A stretch of 49,698 nt of DNA from Phycisphaerae bacterium. Lineage in GTDB: Bacteria; Planctomycetota; Phycisphaerae; JAAYCJ01. Of the stretch, positions 23,884 to 31,967 are shown in pieces. Numbering within the stretch: the first letter of the stretch is position 1; the number at the start of each line of letters is the position of its first letter. The stretch lies in assembly GCA_012729815.1 (NCBI GenBank), contig JAAYCJ010000242.1, positions 1 through 49,698 of the forward strand. Reading direction: 5' to 3'. The notes beneath the pieces are model-generated. The model searched no databases and was not told the origin of the DNA. It worked only from the letters and a program-made list of their open reading frames with translations. Made by a program: the position numbers and the translations under genes.

Positions 23884-24623
23884 CGGGAGTTCCTTTCGTT
23901 GAGGATGTAACGGACGACTTCGTTGGGTTCGGCGAGCCAGACGTCATCGCCGCCGACCCGGCGGACGGTTTCGAATCGCTGATCGAGTTGTTCGGTGGTG
24001 CAGTCCTTGGCGGGATGGATGGGCTGGCCGGGGGTTGGGCAGTGGCAGTAGTCGATGATCCAGCCGCCGGCGTCGGCGGCTTGGTGGAGTCGCTTGTAGG
24101 GATCGAAGGCCGAGTGGAAGGGCGGGGGATACTGGGTGTGGAGGGGGCAACGGGCGAGGCGGAGCAGGTCGGTCTGAGCGGTGTTGATGTCGTCGTAGAT
24201 GGTGAGGTTGGCGAGGTAGCCGGCGTCGGCGGCGTGTTGGTGGACGATGGGCTGGTGGCTGTTGTCGCCGGGCAGGCAGAAGGTGGTCACGGGCATGCCG
24301 AGTTGTTTCTCCAACAGCGTGCGGCTCTCGTAGAGTTCGAATTGGACGTTGTCTTGGGTGATCAGGGCGTGGGTCATGCCGTGGCAGGAGACGCCCCATC
24401 CCTCGTCGCGGAGCTGTCGGATTTGTTCGGCTGAGAGGATCATCATGCCGTTGTAGCTGCTGCCGGGGACGTTTCGCGGGACGCCGATCTGCGAGGCGAC
24501 GAGGGCCACGTGGCCGGGAATGCCGTATCGCCGGTGAAGCGGGACGGCGTGCTTGAGCAGGTCGGCGCAGCCTTCATCGTAGGTGATCGAGTAGACCCAC
24601 TGTTTTCCGTTTTTCCAGGTCAT
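23880..24623 (-). CDS. Polysaccharide deacetylase (NodB homology) family protein
   Basis: The protein has 247 aa. It opens with SITYDEGCADLLKHAVPLH (motif 1, TYDEG in place of the more usual TFDDG), then GWGVSCHGMTHALITQDN (motif 2, H-x3-H as in SCHGMTH), VTTFCLPGDNSHQPIV and further family segments. The acidic pair and the two His of the metal site are present, so activity is plausible. No signal peptide, so it may act on an activated sugar or lipid-linked intermediate inside the cell. It is the first gene of a coupled pair with a DegT aminotransferase. The SD is weak (GGA near the start). Confidence 0.85.
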   Translation of the reverse strand: MTWKNGKQWVYSITYDEGCADLLKHAVPLHRRYGIPGHVALVASQIGVPRNVPGSSYNGMMILSAEQIRQLRDEGWGVSCHGMTHALITQDNVQFELYESRTLLEKQLGMPVTTFCLPGDNSHQPIVHQHAADAGYLANLTIYDDINTAQTDLLRLARCPLHTQYPPPFHSAFDPYKRLHQAADAGGWIIDYCHCPTPGQPIHPAKDCTTEQLDQRFETVRRVGGDDVWLAEPNEVVRYILNERNSR

Positions 24624-24965
24624 CGCTGGGATTCCATCCAGGGTTCGTTGAATTCGGTGCTATCTCCCATGTTATCCGTTGCCGAGGGTTTGTCGCTGGA
24701 CAAAACGATGAAAGGCGTGCACAATCCTACGGTCGAGGCGGAGGGGTCGGCCGGTTCGGCGTGCCCGCCAACCGCGTCGAACGGGCGCTTTGGGGGCGAT
24801 TGGCGCGGTTCGTCAGGGTCGCTCGGATCATGCACGATGGCCGTATCGGGAGGGGGGCAGTTTGCCGTTGTGGGGGCGGGGCGGATAGACGAGAATATCG
24901 GGCATAGGATTTATGGCGGCCGTGGAGGGTTCACGGGCGGCGAGCGACCTGAATCGGGAGATCAC
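24624..24965. other. Intergenic region between divergent deacetylase and GreA genes
   Basis: 342 bp. Both flanking genes start here, so it should contain two promoters, but I cannot identify convincing -35/-10 pairs. It holds a small inverted repeat (tttgtc-gctg-gacaaa, 24688-24703). Frames crossing it on either strand look non-coding. Confidence 0.4.
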
Positions 24966-27167
24966 ATGACGACGCTGGAACATGGCGGACCGGAGATACT
25001 GAAGCTCAAGAAGCTGGCGCAGGCGAAGCGATTCGACGAGCTGGAGGCGGCGTGGATTGCCGCGGCGGAGTCGGGCGATATGAGCACCGAGGACGTGATG
25101 ATCGTGCTCGGGGTGCTGGTGCGTCAGAAGGAGACGGCGACGGCGGAGACGCTGGCGTGGTGCCTGCTGAGCGCCTGGAGCGAGCGGAAGGGGGCGCCGG
25201 CGACGCTGGTGGCGGCCAAGCGGATCGCGACGGCGTTGGAGGGCGGGAGCATTCGATCGGAGACGGCTGAGTTGTGCCGGAAGGTTTACGCCGAGCTTCC
25301 GAACCGCGATACGCTGATCGATATGACGGTGCTGCGGGAGGCGACGCCGCTGGCGGAGGCGTTGGCGGAGATGGAGCTGATGGCGGCGTTGCCGCCGGGG
25401 AGTTTCGTCCGCGACCGGAACCTCAGCGCGCCCGGCCAGGTGGTCGGGCTGGACCCGGAGCGCAAGGCGTTGATCGTGAATATCGGCGGTCAGGAGCGGC
25501 GGTACGAGGGTCAGTCGCTGGGCCGGCTCTCGGCGATGGCGGCGGACGATTTCAAGGCGCTGCTGATTTTCGACCGGCCGCGTCTGGCGGCGGTGGCGGC
25601 GGAGGACCCGGAGCGGTTCACGATGTTGATCCTTCGGGAGTTCGGGCCGGCGCTCAAGTTCCGGGAGCTCAAGGCCCACGTGGCGGAGATCATCGGGGAG
25701 TCGGCGTGGTCGTCGTGGTGGTCGGAGGCGAAGCTGCGGATCAGCCGTTCGCCCATGATCGACATGAGTTCGAGCAGCCAGCCGACGTTCGAGCTGCGGA
25801 ACCGTCCGATCAGCCACGCCCAGTACATTCGCCACCAGCTCGACACGGCGGGCAATCTGGATGAAAAGTGTGCCCGGGTGTTCGATTACGCCCGTGAGCT
25901 GTCGGCGGGCGCGGAGGCGGACGGCGAGGTCGTGGCGTTTCTGGACACGGAACTGGCCCGGGCGGCTGGGGAGTCGAAGGAAGGGTACGTGAAGGTGGCG
26001 GTCGAGGCGGCCCGCGAAGAGCTGGCCCGCGCCGCCGGTCGTGAGTTGGCGGCGCCGGCGGTGAAGCTGGCGGAGGTGATCGCGGGGGAGTCTGACCTGT
26101 CGGTGATGATGACGCCGGCGACCAACGATGAGGTGGCGCGGTGCGCCCTGTCGTGGGCTCGCGGGCAGTTGGGGGAGAACTGGAAGCCGTTTTTCGCCGA
26201 CATCTTGCCGGGCAGTCCGGCGGCGGTGTGCGAATGGCTTGCCCAGGAGTTGCTGGCGGCAGGGGAAGGGCACCGTCTGGCGGTGTCGGCGGAGGCGGTG
26301 GTGGGTTCGCCGGATCGTTACCCACGGGCGGCGCTGTGGTTGTGGAAAGCGGTGACGGGGAGCCCGAAGGCGGCGTTCGCGGAGCGGATTGACGGGGCGG
26401 CGGCGTTGAACGCGGTTTTGGCGGCGGCGGCGGTGGTGAAGCGCACCCCGCCGTTCGCCGACGGCGAGTACGTCAAGAAGGTGGCGGCGATGATCCGAGG
26501 GGCCCTTTCGGCGGGCAAGTTCGAGCCGGTTCGGGTGGTGCTGGAGGACACCAGCGCCGAGCGGGTCGGGTGTTTGCGGGAGGTGGTGCAGCGGAACCCG
26601 GGGCTGACGGAGATTCTGCGGAACGACCTTCTGCGGGTGTTCCACCACGCCCATCCGAAGCTGTTCGTCAAAGAAGTGCCGGCGTGGCAGGAGGATGCGA
26701 TCTACACGACGGCGGAGGCGTTCGGGCGTCAGCAGGAGGCGTTCGCGCACCTGGTGAACGTCAAGATCGCGGAGAATGCCAAGGCGATCGGGGAGGCGGC
26801 GGCTCGGGGCGACCTGTCGGAGAACGCGGAGTTCACGGCGGCTTTGGAGGAGCGGGACCGGCTGACGGAGCGGGCGACCCGGATGCGTGAGGAGTTGACG
26901 AAGGCGAGGATTCTGGAGCCTGGATCGGTGCGGACGGACCACGTGACGATCGGGACGCGGGTGCGGGCGGAGAACGTCCAGAGCGGCCAGGTCGAGGATT
27001 TCACGTTTTTGGGTCCGTGGGACGCCGAGCCGGAGCGGCGGGTCTTTTCGTACCAAGCCCGGCTTTCGCAAGCATTTATGGGAAGGAAGGTCGGTGAGGT
27101 GGTGGAATTCTCGGCTGAGGGAACGAACCTGAACTGGAAGATCGCGGAGATCGAAGCCGTCGTGTGA
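24966..27167 (+). CDS. greA: GreA-type transcript cleavage factor with long N-terminal extension
   Basis: The product has 733 aa, about four times the length of E. coli GreA. Residues about 597-733 are GreA: IGEAAARGDLSENAEFTAAL is the coiled-coil tip with the two acidic residues (Asp and Glu of GDLSENAE) that place the catalytic metal in RNA polymerase, and the C-terminal FKBP-like domain ends FSAEGTNLNWKIAEIEAV. Residues 1-596 are alpha-helical; the segments LKKLAQAKRFDELEAAWIAA and many Ala/Glu-rich helices look repeat-like. Long GreA proteins with helical N-termini are known in chlamydiae and planctomycetes. The start ATG 24966 has GGGAG 5 nt upstream; the frame is open further up but reads antisense. 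The gene ends in a strong bidirectional terminator (27200-27231). Confidence 0.9.
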   Translation: MTTLEHGGPEILKLKKLAQAKRFDELEAAWIAAAESGDMSTEDVMIVLGVLVRQKETATAETLAWCLLSAWSERKGAPATLVAAKRIATALEGGSIRSETAELCRKVYAELPNRDTLIDMTVLREATPLAEALAEMELMAALPPGSFVRDRNLSAPGQVVGLDPERKALIVNIGGQERRYEGQSLGRLSAMAADDFKALLIFDRPRLAAVAAEDPERFTMLILREFGPALKFRELKAHVAEIIGESAWSSWWSEAKLRISRSPMIDMSSSSQPTFELRNRPISHAQYIRHQLDTAGNLDEKCARVFDYARELSAGAEADGEVVAFLDTELARAAGESKEGYVKVAVEAAREELARAAGRELAAPAVKLAEVIAGESDLSVMMTPATNDEVARCALSWARGQLGENWKPFFADILPGSPAAVCEWLAQELLAAGEGHRLAVSAEAVVGSPDRYPRAALWLWKAVTGSPKAAFAERIDGAAALNAVLAAAAVVKRTPPFADGEYVKKVAAMIRGALSAGKFEPVRVVLEDTSAERVGCLREVVQRNPGLTEILRNDLLRVFHHAHPKLFVKEVPAWQEDAIYTTAEAFGRQQEAFAHLVNVKIAENAKAIGEAAARGDLSENAEFTAALEERDRLTERATRMREELTKARILEPGSVRTDHVTIGTRVRAENVQSGQVEDFTFLGPWDAEPERRVFSYQARLSQAFMGRKVGEVVEFSAEGTNLNWKIAEIEAVV

Positions 27168-27199
27168 CCCCCCGGTCGGTCGGCTGCAGATCCAAAAAG

Positions 27200-27231
27200 A
27201 AAGGGAAGCCGTCCTGCGACGGCTTCCCTTT
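27200..27231. terminator. Bidirectional intrinsic terminator
   Basis: A perfect 14-bp stem (27200-27213 with 27218-27231) with a CTGC loop is flanked by T-rich sequence on each strand. It lies between the convergent greA and RNA-binding protein genes. Confidence 0.9.
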
Positions 27232-27257
27232 TTCAAGTTTTTGCGGAAACGAGTGGT

Positions 27258-27593
27258 CTAGTAGCGTCCACCGCGACCGCCACGGCCGCCGCCGCCGCCG
27301 TACCCACCGCGGCCGCCGCCACCGCTGCCGCCACGGGGACGGTCTTCGCGGGGCCTGGCCTCATTGACGGTGAGGGTCCGGCCGTTGACTTCCTTGCCGT
27401 TGAGGGCGTCGATCGCGGCCTGGGCTTCGTCATCGTTGCCCATTTCGACGAATCCGAAACCCTTGCTGCGGCCGGTGCTGCGGTCGATGATGACCTGAGC
27501 GCTTTCGACGGTGCCGTAGGCGCCGAAGAGTTCTTCCAGCGACGAGTCATTCGTGTCGTAGCTCATGTTGCCCACATACAGTTTCTTGCCCAT
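27258..27593 (-). CDS. RRM-domain RNA-binding protein with glycine/arginine-rich tail
   Basis: The protein has 111 aa. RNP2 reads KLYVGNMSY and RNP1 reads KGFGFVEM, both with the aromatic residues that stack on RNA. After the single RRM (residues 1-85) a GGRGGYGGGGG-type RGG tail follows. Small RRM proteins of this form occur in cyanobacteria, planctomycetes and some proteobacteria and are often cold- or stress-induced; they bind RNA as chaperones. ATG 27593 has GGAG 6 nt upstream; a TTG at 27605 is less likely. Transcription probably starts near 27756, giving a 160-nt leader that could be regulatory. It ends in the shared terminator with greA. Confidence 0.93.
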   Translation of the reverse strand: MGKKLYVGNMSYDTNDSSLEELFGAYGTVESAQVIIDRSTGRSKGFGFVEMGNDDEAQAAIDALNGKEVNGRTLTVNEARPREDRPRGGSGGGGRGGYGGGGGRGGRGGRY

Positions 27594-27762
27594 AGCATTC
27601 TCCAATGACTAGGCGGTTCCGACCTGAGTTTTACTTTCCAGGTCAATACGAAAGGGGTCATAATTCCGACCCGGGAAGGCGGTTAGGCGACTGGCGGTTT
27701 TTGATGGGATCATGAAAGTAATCTGTCAATGCCCTGCTTCATTCGACTGACCAACCGATGAT

Positions 27763-27791
27763 ATGATAGCATGACCCTGGATATTTATCAA
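27763..27791 (-). promoter_or_regulatory. Predicted promoter of the RRM protein gene with long leader
   Basis: On the minus strand TTGATA (27786-27791), a 17-bp spacer and TATCAT (27763-27768) sit about 170 nt upstream of the ATG. The 27594-27954 interval is AT-rich compared with everything around it; the remaining part (27792-27954) holds no gene I can support. Confidence 0.5.
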
Positions 27792-27954
27792 ACGTAAAAA
27801 GAGCAAGGAAATTCGTTTTTATTTGTCGGTCGTTTTCTGACCAACAGCGAGTGATGGGCGACACCGGAATACATTCTTCTATAACTGTATATTATATAAT
27901 AATTACTGTAATGTTAACTCTATGGCGCCACGGGCATCAGCAAGGGCGATTCGG

Positions 27955-29409
27955 TCACTCCCTGGTCACCTGGAACGCAAAAATTTTCATATTCTTCATT
28001 TCGAACCGCAGGTAGACTGCTTTGCCCGTCAAAACCGAAAGATCGCCGTTGCCGCGCCAGGTGACGGGAGCGTCGGTGCGGTTGGCGGTGACGGGGTCGG
28101 CGTTTTCGAGGCGGAAACCGGGGATGCCGGGCATGGCGCCGAAGTGGCCGCCGAGCGGCGGGTGTTCGGTCAGTTCGACCTTGATGTAGGCGTCGGCGGC
28201 GCCGCCTTCCTTGCGGCTGCAGTTGATGCGGAGGCGATTGCCTTCGAGGAGGAATTCGCGGGTCAGGAGGAAGCCGGTCTGGTCGCCGGCCTCCTGGGCG
28301 GCGAAGCGGTCGCGGCGGATCATGGCGACGCCCATGCCGCCGGCCATATTTTCATCGTATTGCGGGGCGACGGTGCCGGTGAAGTAGATCAGGAGGTGGT
28401 CGCCGTGGGGGACGGGGGGGCAACTGACGGTGATTTGTCCGCCGTCCCAGTCGCCTTCGCGGCCGCGGGCCAGGAAGGGCTGACGCGACCAGAACCGCTG
28501 CCAGTGCAGGCCGTCGCGGCTGACGGCCAGGCGGGTCTCGTTGGCCCCGCGGTCGTCGCCTTCCATGGCGTGGTAGAGCATGAGGAACTGGCCGGCGTAG
28601 CGGAAGACCAAGCAGGCGTCGTAGTCGGGCGTGTCGCGTTCGTCGGGGACCATGACGGTGCGCGGGTAGGACCAGTGGACGAAGTCGTCACTGGTCATGG
28701 CGGCGACGCGGCGGCGCATGTGGCGGTGGGCGATCTTGCGGCCGGCTCCGTACATGTGGATGGGCCGGCAGTAGAGGATCCAACGCTTCCGCTCCGGGTC
28801 GTACACGACGTGGTTTTCGCAGTCGCTGTGGTAGTCGAGGATGTGGTTCTCGCCGGTGAGCTTCCAGCGGAGGCCATCGGGCGAGACGGCGAGGTTCACG
28901 CCGCTTTGGAGTTCGCCGGCGAGCGGCCGGGCCTCGAGGCAGATCATCTTGTAGCGTCTGGCCTGGTCGGTTTCGGCTTCGTCTCGCCAGACCTGTACGC
29001 CCTGGACCCGCTGGCGGTGCGTGCCGCAGTAGACGATGTTGGTTTTTTTGAAACCGGGAAAGTCGCAGACGTCGAGCAGGGGTTTTTGCCAGTTGAAGCC
29101 GTCGTCGCTCTCGGCGTAGCCGATGTAGTAGACCGGTCCGGCGGCGCCGTAGTAGTTCATCATGGAGATGCACTGGTACCACATGCGGTACTTGCCGACG
29201 GTTTGGTCGTAGATGACGTGCGGCCGGTAGGCCAGGTCGCCTTCCCAGGGTTTGTCGCGGACGAGGATGGGATTGCGGATGAACTTTTCGGGCCGTTCCA
29301 GGACGCGGGCGAGCCGCCAGCGGTCTTCGACGATGTGGTCGTCAAGCAACAGGTGCGTGCCGCAGCCGATTTGCAACGGCTGGCCGGCGAAGTAGTCGTG
29401 CTCGGTCAT
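27955..29409 (-). CDS. Five-bladed beta-propeller glycosidase-like protein (GH32/GH43-like)
   Basis: The product has 484 aa and no signal peptide. Five repeats of the blade pattern can be traced, with a first strand like IGCGTHLLLDDHIVEDRW, a HVIYDQTVGKYRMWYQC blade, GYAESDDGFNWQKPLL, LAVSPDGLRWKLTGENHI, HVVYDPERKRWILYCRPI, AAMTSDDFVHWSYP, and LAVSRDGLHWQRFWSR. Asp residues in the SDDG/SPDG turns are typical of GH32/GH43 and GH130-type propellers. The C-terminal beta domain ends LRFEMKNMKIFAFQV. The catalytic set is not certain, so the specificity is open. The start ATG 29409 has GGGAG 7 nt upstream. A promoter candidate lies at 29464-29472. A related, shorter gene lies just upstream on the same strand. 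Confidence 0.75.
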   Translation of the reverse strand: MTEHDYFAGQPLQIGCGTHLLLDDHIVEDRWRLARVLERPEKFIRNPILVRDKPWEGDLAYRPHVIYDQTVGKYRMWYQCISMMNYYGAAGPVYYIGYAESDDGFNWQKPLLDVCDFPGFKKTNIVYCGTHRQRVQGVQVWRDEAETDQARRYKMICLEARPLAGELQSGVNLAVSPDGLRWKLTGENHILDYHSDCENHVVYDPERKRWILYCRPIHMYGAGRKIAHRHMRRRVAAMTSDDFVHWSYPRTVMVPDERDTPDYDACLVFRYAGQFLMLYHAMEGDDRGANETRLAVSRDGLHWQRFWSRQPFLARGREGDWDGGQITVSCPPVPHGDHLLIYFTGTVAPQYDENMAGGMGVAMIRRDRFAAQEAGDQTGFLLTREFLLEGNRLRINCSRKEGGAADAYIKVELTEHPPLGGHFGAMPGIPGFRLENADPVTANRTDAPVTWRGNGDLSVLTGKAVYLRFEMKNMKIFAFQVTRE

Positions 29410-29463
29410 GTCGAGTCTCCCAGTCGGACGCCATCATCGACGCGGAACGTACCGCTACGGACC

Positions 29464-29472
29464 ATTGTATCA
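29464..29472 (-). promoter_or_regulatory. Extended -10 promoter candidate for the propeller gene
   Basis: TGATACAAT on the minus strand, 55 nt before the ATG, identical to the element at 22491-22499. A small hairpin (gcggtt-atg-aaccgc, 29481-29495) sits between it and the end of the upstream gene. Confidence 0.4.
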
Positions 29473-29494
29473 TGCCAACGGCGGTTATGAACCG

Positions 29495-30418
29495 CTATCG
29501 TGCGTACGCAAAGTCGAAGGCGAAGAGGGTGGCGTTGGTCAGTTCGATCCGGACGTGGAGGGACCGGTTTTCGGGTACGGTCGGCCAGCGGCTGATGTTG
29601 TTCCAGCGGAGGGGCGCAGCGAGATGGTCGCCGGCGATGGGCTGGCACTGGTCGAAACCGTATCCGGGGATCGGCTCGCCGTTTTCGTAGGTCAGCGCGG
29701 CCCGGAGGCATCCGTTGGGCTCGGTGACGGCGTTGAGGGTCAGGCCTTCGACGCGTCTGGTGCCGGGAGTCAGGATGATCCGGTTCGACAGGTACGAGCG
29801 GTAGCCCATGATCCGGTCGCGGGTCCACTTGGCCAGACCGATCCTGGCGAAGCCGCGAAGTTCCTTGAGGGTCTTGACCCACTGGGCGTAGTCGATGCCG
29901 TGGCCGCAGTGGCCGTGACGGTCGATCGTGCCGGTGAAGTACAGCCGCGTTTCGTCGCCGACGTGGATGGGGTTCGAGGCGGTATAGAGCGCGCCGCGGG
30001 CCCAGGCGGGCGCGTCGTCGGCGCAGAGCCAGTCGGGCCGGCCGGGCAGGTGATGCCAGCAGCCGCCGCGTTCGAGTTGGTAGACGATGGAGATATCCAC
30101 CCGGCCCATCACGCCGATGCACTGGACGGGCAGTTGGTGGCGGAAGGTCCAGAGGAACCCGACGGTGGGGCCGTCGGTGGGCATCAGGCCCGCGCCGTAG
30201 TAGTCGGCGGAGGCGAAGCCGCGAAGCCTGGCGTGGTGGTCGTCGTACTCGTCGGGTATCAGGGCGCTGACGGGCTGGGAGGGTTGGCCGTCGATCCACT
30301 CAGCGAGAGCCAGCGGGCGAACTGGCGGAGATTTGGCATGTTGGGCATTGCGGTTTTCACGGCCTCCGGCGGATGACACGCTGGGTTTCCAGTATGGCTG
30401 GGGGATTTGGTCCGTCAA
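29495..30418 (-). CDS. Beta-propeller glycosidase-like paralogue, probably N-terminally truncated
   Basis: The frame gives 307 aa from a TTG start with no SD. The C-terminus (VRIELTNATLFAFDFAYA) matches that of the neighbouring 484-aa protein (LRFEMKNMKIFAFQV), and the middle (YTASNPIHVGDETRLYFTGT) is the same propeller type. The N-terminal blades are missing: the sequence enters at RPLALAEWIDGQPSQPV, a segment that normally follows several blades. It is therefore a remnant of a longer gene or a functional short variant. The 76 codons after the TTG start are less convincing than the rest. Confidence 0.6.
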   Translation of the reverse strand: MTDQIPQPYWKPSVSSAGGRENRNAQHAKSPPVRPLALAEWIDGQPSQPVSALIPDEYDDHHARLRGFASADYYGAGLMPTDGPTVGFLWTFRHQLPVQCIGVMGRVDISIVYQLERGGCWHHLPGRPDWLCADDAPAWARGALYTASNPIHVGDETRLYFTGTIDRHGHCGHGIDYAQWVKTLKELRGFARIGLAKWTRDRIMGYRSYLSNRIILTPGTRRVEGLTLNAVTEPNGCLRAALTYENGEPIPGYGFDQCQPIAGDHLAAPLRWNNISRWPTVPENRSLHVRIELTNATLFAFDFAYAR

Positions 30419-30627
30419 GTTTTTCTCTTGCGCGGGATCGGGTGTATGTCTGACGGGGGTTCAGGGATGTTCCGCGGCGGGATTCAGGGGTTTGGCCGAT
30501 TGTGGCGGATGGGCGTTTCGCATAGGTTGGACGTGCCAACTGTATGGGGGGCCGAAGGCGGATGCACGGAGGGTTCCGGGCCAGCCGCGGCGCGCTCCCG
30601 TTCTGGAACCGTATAAGGAGGTATCCG

Positions 30628-30987
30628 ATGGCCATTGCCGACGTGGTAAAAGTGACGAGCCTGACCAACGTGGACGTGTACAACCTTCAGGACGAGAAGG
30701 TGGGGACGATCCAGAACCTGATGATCGACGCGGAGCGCGGCTGCATCGCCTACGCGGTGCTGTCGCACGGCGGGTTCCTGGGGATCGGGGACAAGCTGTT
30801 CGCGATTCCGTGGTCCTCGCTGGGTCTGGACACCGACCGCGGGATCTACACCATGGACGTGTCGCGGGAACGGTTGGAGAACGCACCGGGGTTCGACAAG
30901 GACAACTGGCCGAACATGGCCAACGAGGAGTGGGGCCGTCGCGTGCACGAGTACTACGACGCTGAGCCGTACTGGCTGCACGTCTAA
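30628..30987 (+). CDS. PRC-barrel domain protein A
   Basis: The protein has 119 aa. ATG 30628 has a textbook AAGGAGG 6 nt upstream; the longer frame to 30544 is not needed. The PRC-barrel core reads VYNLQDEKVGTIQNLMID, GCIAYAVLSHGGFLGIG and KLFAIPWSSLGL, with a C-terminal helix ending WGRRVHEYYDAEPYWLHV. PRC barrels occur in photosynthetic reaction centres, RimM and many stand-alone stress-related proteins of unknown role. A paralogue of identical length and about 60% identity lies at 35429-35788. The two share the tail RRVHE(Y/F)Y..EPYW.HV, which is unusual for the family. Confidence 0.9.
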   Translation: MAIADVVKVTSLTNVDVYNLQDEKVGTIQNLMIDAERGCIAYAVLSHGGFLGIGDKLFAIPWSSLGLDTDRGIYTMDVSRERLENAPGFDKDNWPNMANEEWGRRVHEYYDAEPYWLHV

Positions 30988-31010
30988 AGTCCGACAGGCA
31001 GACCAACCGG

Positions 31011-31037
31011 CAAGGTGGGCCGTTTCGGCTCGCCTTG
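31011..31037. terminator. Hairpin between convergent genes
   Basis: A 12-bp stem with two G-U pairs and a TTT loop (31011-31022 with 31026-31037) lies after the PRC-barrel gene and before the end of the DMT transporter gene. It has no U tract. Confidence 0.45.
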
Positions 31038-31077
31038 TCCTGCGCGCGGAGATTCCGCCCGGACCCTGCGCAGCGGG

Positions 31078-31956
31078 CTATTTGGTCATGGCCAGTGACA
31101 GGGCGACCAGTCCGGCGACCCCGAGGGTGCAGGCGAGGCAGGCGGTTCGGCTGAGGCGCTCGCGGTAGAGAACCCGGGCCAGCAAGAGCATGATGACGGC
31201 GGGCCCGGCGATCACGAACGGGAAGACCAGTTCGGGTCCAAGGCGGGGCAGGACGGTCAGCACGGCGAAGGCGATGGCCACCTGGAGGGCCCCGTTGACT
31301 GATCCGAAGATCAGTTCGTTCCCGCGGAGTTGCGTTTGGCCGAGGCGCAGAATCGCCGCGGCGAGGATCGCCGCAGAGATGCAGTTGAACGCGCAGATCA
31401 GGGCCAGGGGCTTGGCCGGGTCGTGAATGCTGGCCACCAGTTGGCCGGTCATGCAGAGCCCCGACAGAACCCAGCAGAGGACCGCCCAGATCAGCCATCG
31501 AAGCGAGACGCTCCTGGTGTTGGCGGGGTTGCCATCGGTGGGGCGGTTGAAGGCGAAAGCGATCAACGAACCCAGCACCAGGACCAGGCCCGCTCCCAAC
31601 TCGTTGGTGAACGGCCGGGGCTGAAGCCACAACGCCCCCAGCGCCACCGGCCAGACCAGGCCCATGTTGTTCATCGCGACGGTCGGCCCGGCCGGGCCGA
31701 TCCGCAGGCAGTGCATGGCGATCAGACAATAGCCGACGCCGTAGCCGAGGGCGACCAGGGCCCCAAGGCCCCAGACGACCGGGTCGTCGAGCGGCTGACC
31801 GAGGGCCAGGGCCAGGATCCCGGAGATGACCGCCCCGCTGAGGGCGACCCAGAAGCCGAAGGCGACGGCGCGGCCGCCGCCGTCGAGGATGCGGCGATTG
31901 CCCAGCCAGATCAACGTTCCACAGATCACGCCGAGGGCGACAAGCAGTGCATCCAT
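31078..31956 (-). CDS. DMT-superfamily (EamA-like) membrane transporter
   Basis: The protein has 292 aa. ATG 31956 is the first credible start (MDALLVALGVICGTLIWLGN); residues further upstream in the same frame are antisense to the UroD-family gene. About ten hydrophobic segments can be counted in two halves, the drug/metabolite transporter layout. The glycine-rich segments (GYGVGYCLIAMHCLRIGPAG and the matching position in the second half) are typical. The gene follows the UroD-family gene after 11 bp and should be co-transcribed with it, suggesting export or uptake of that enzyme's substrate or product. Confidence 0.85.
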   Translation of the reverse strand: MDALLVALGVICGTLIWLGNRRILDGGGRAVAFGFWVALSGAVISGILALALGQPLDDPVVWGLGALVALGYGVGYCLIAMHCLRIGPAGPTVAMNNMGLVWPVALGALWLQPRPFTNELGAGLVLVLGSLIAFAFNRPTDGNPANTRSVSLRWLIWAVLCWVLSGLCMTGQLVASIHDPAKPLALICAFNCISAAILAAAILRLGQTQLRGNELIFGSVNGALQVAIAFAVLTVLPRLGPELVFPFVIAGPAVIMLLLARVLYRERLSRTACLACTLGVAGLVALSLAMTK

Positions 31957-31967
31957 GTGAATGGGCC

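Noticed and set aside
24828-27236. Minus-strand frame opposite GreA (802 codons)
   Set aside because: Arg-rich antisense frame without domains; crosses the terminator hairpin.
27922-29490. Long open frame on + opposite the propeller gene (522 codons)
   Set aside because: Antisense shadow with Val/Ala/Asp bias and no SD; the minus frame has clear propeller repeats.
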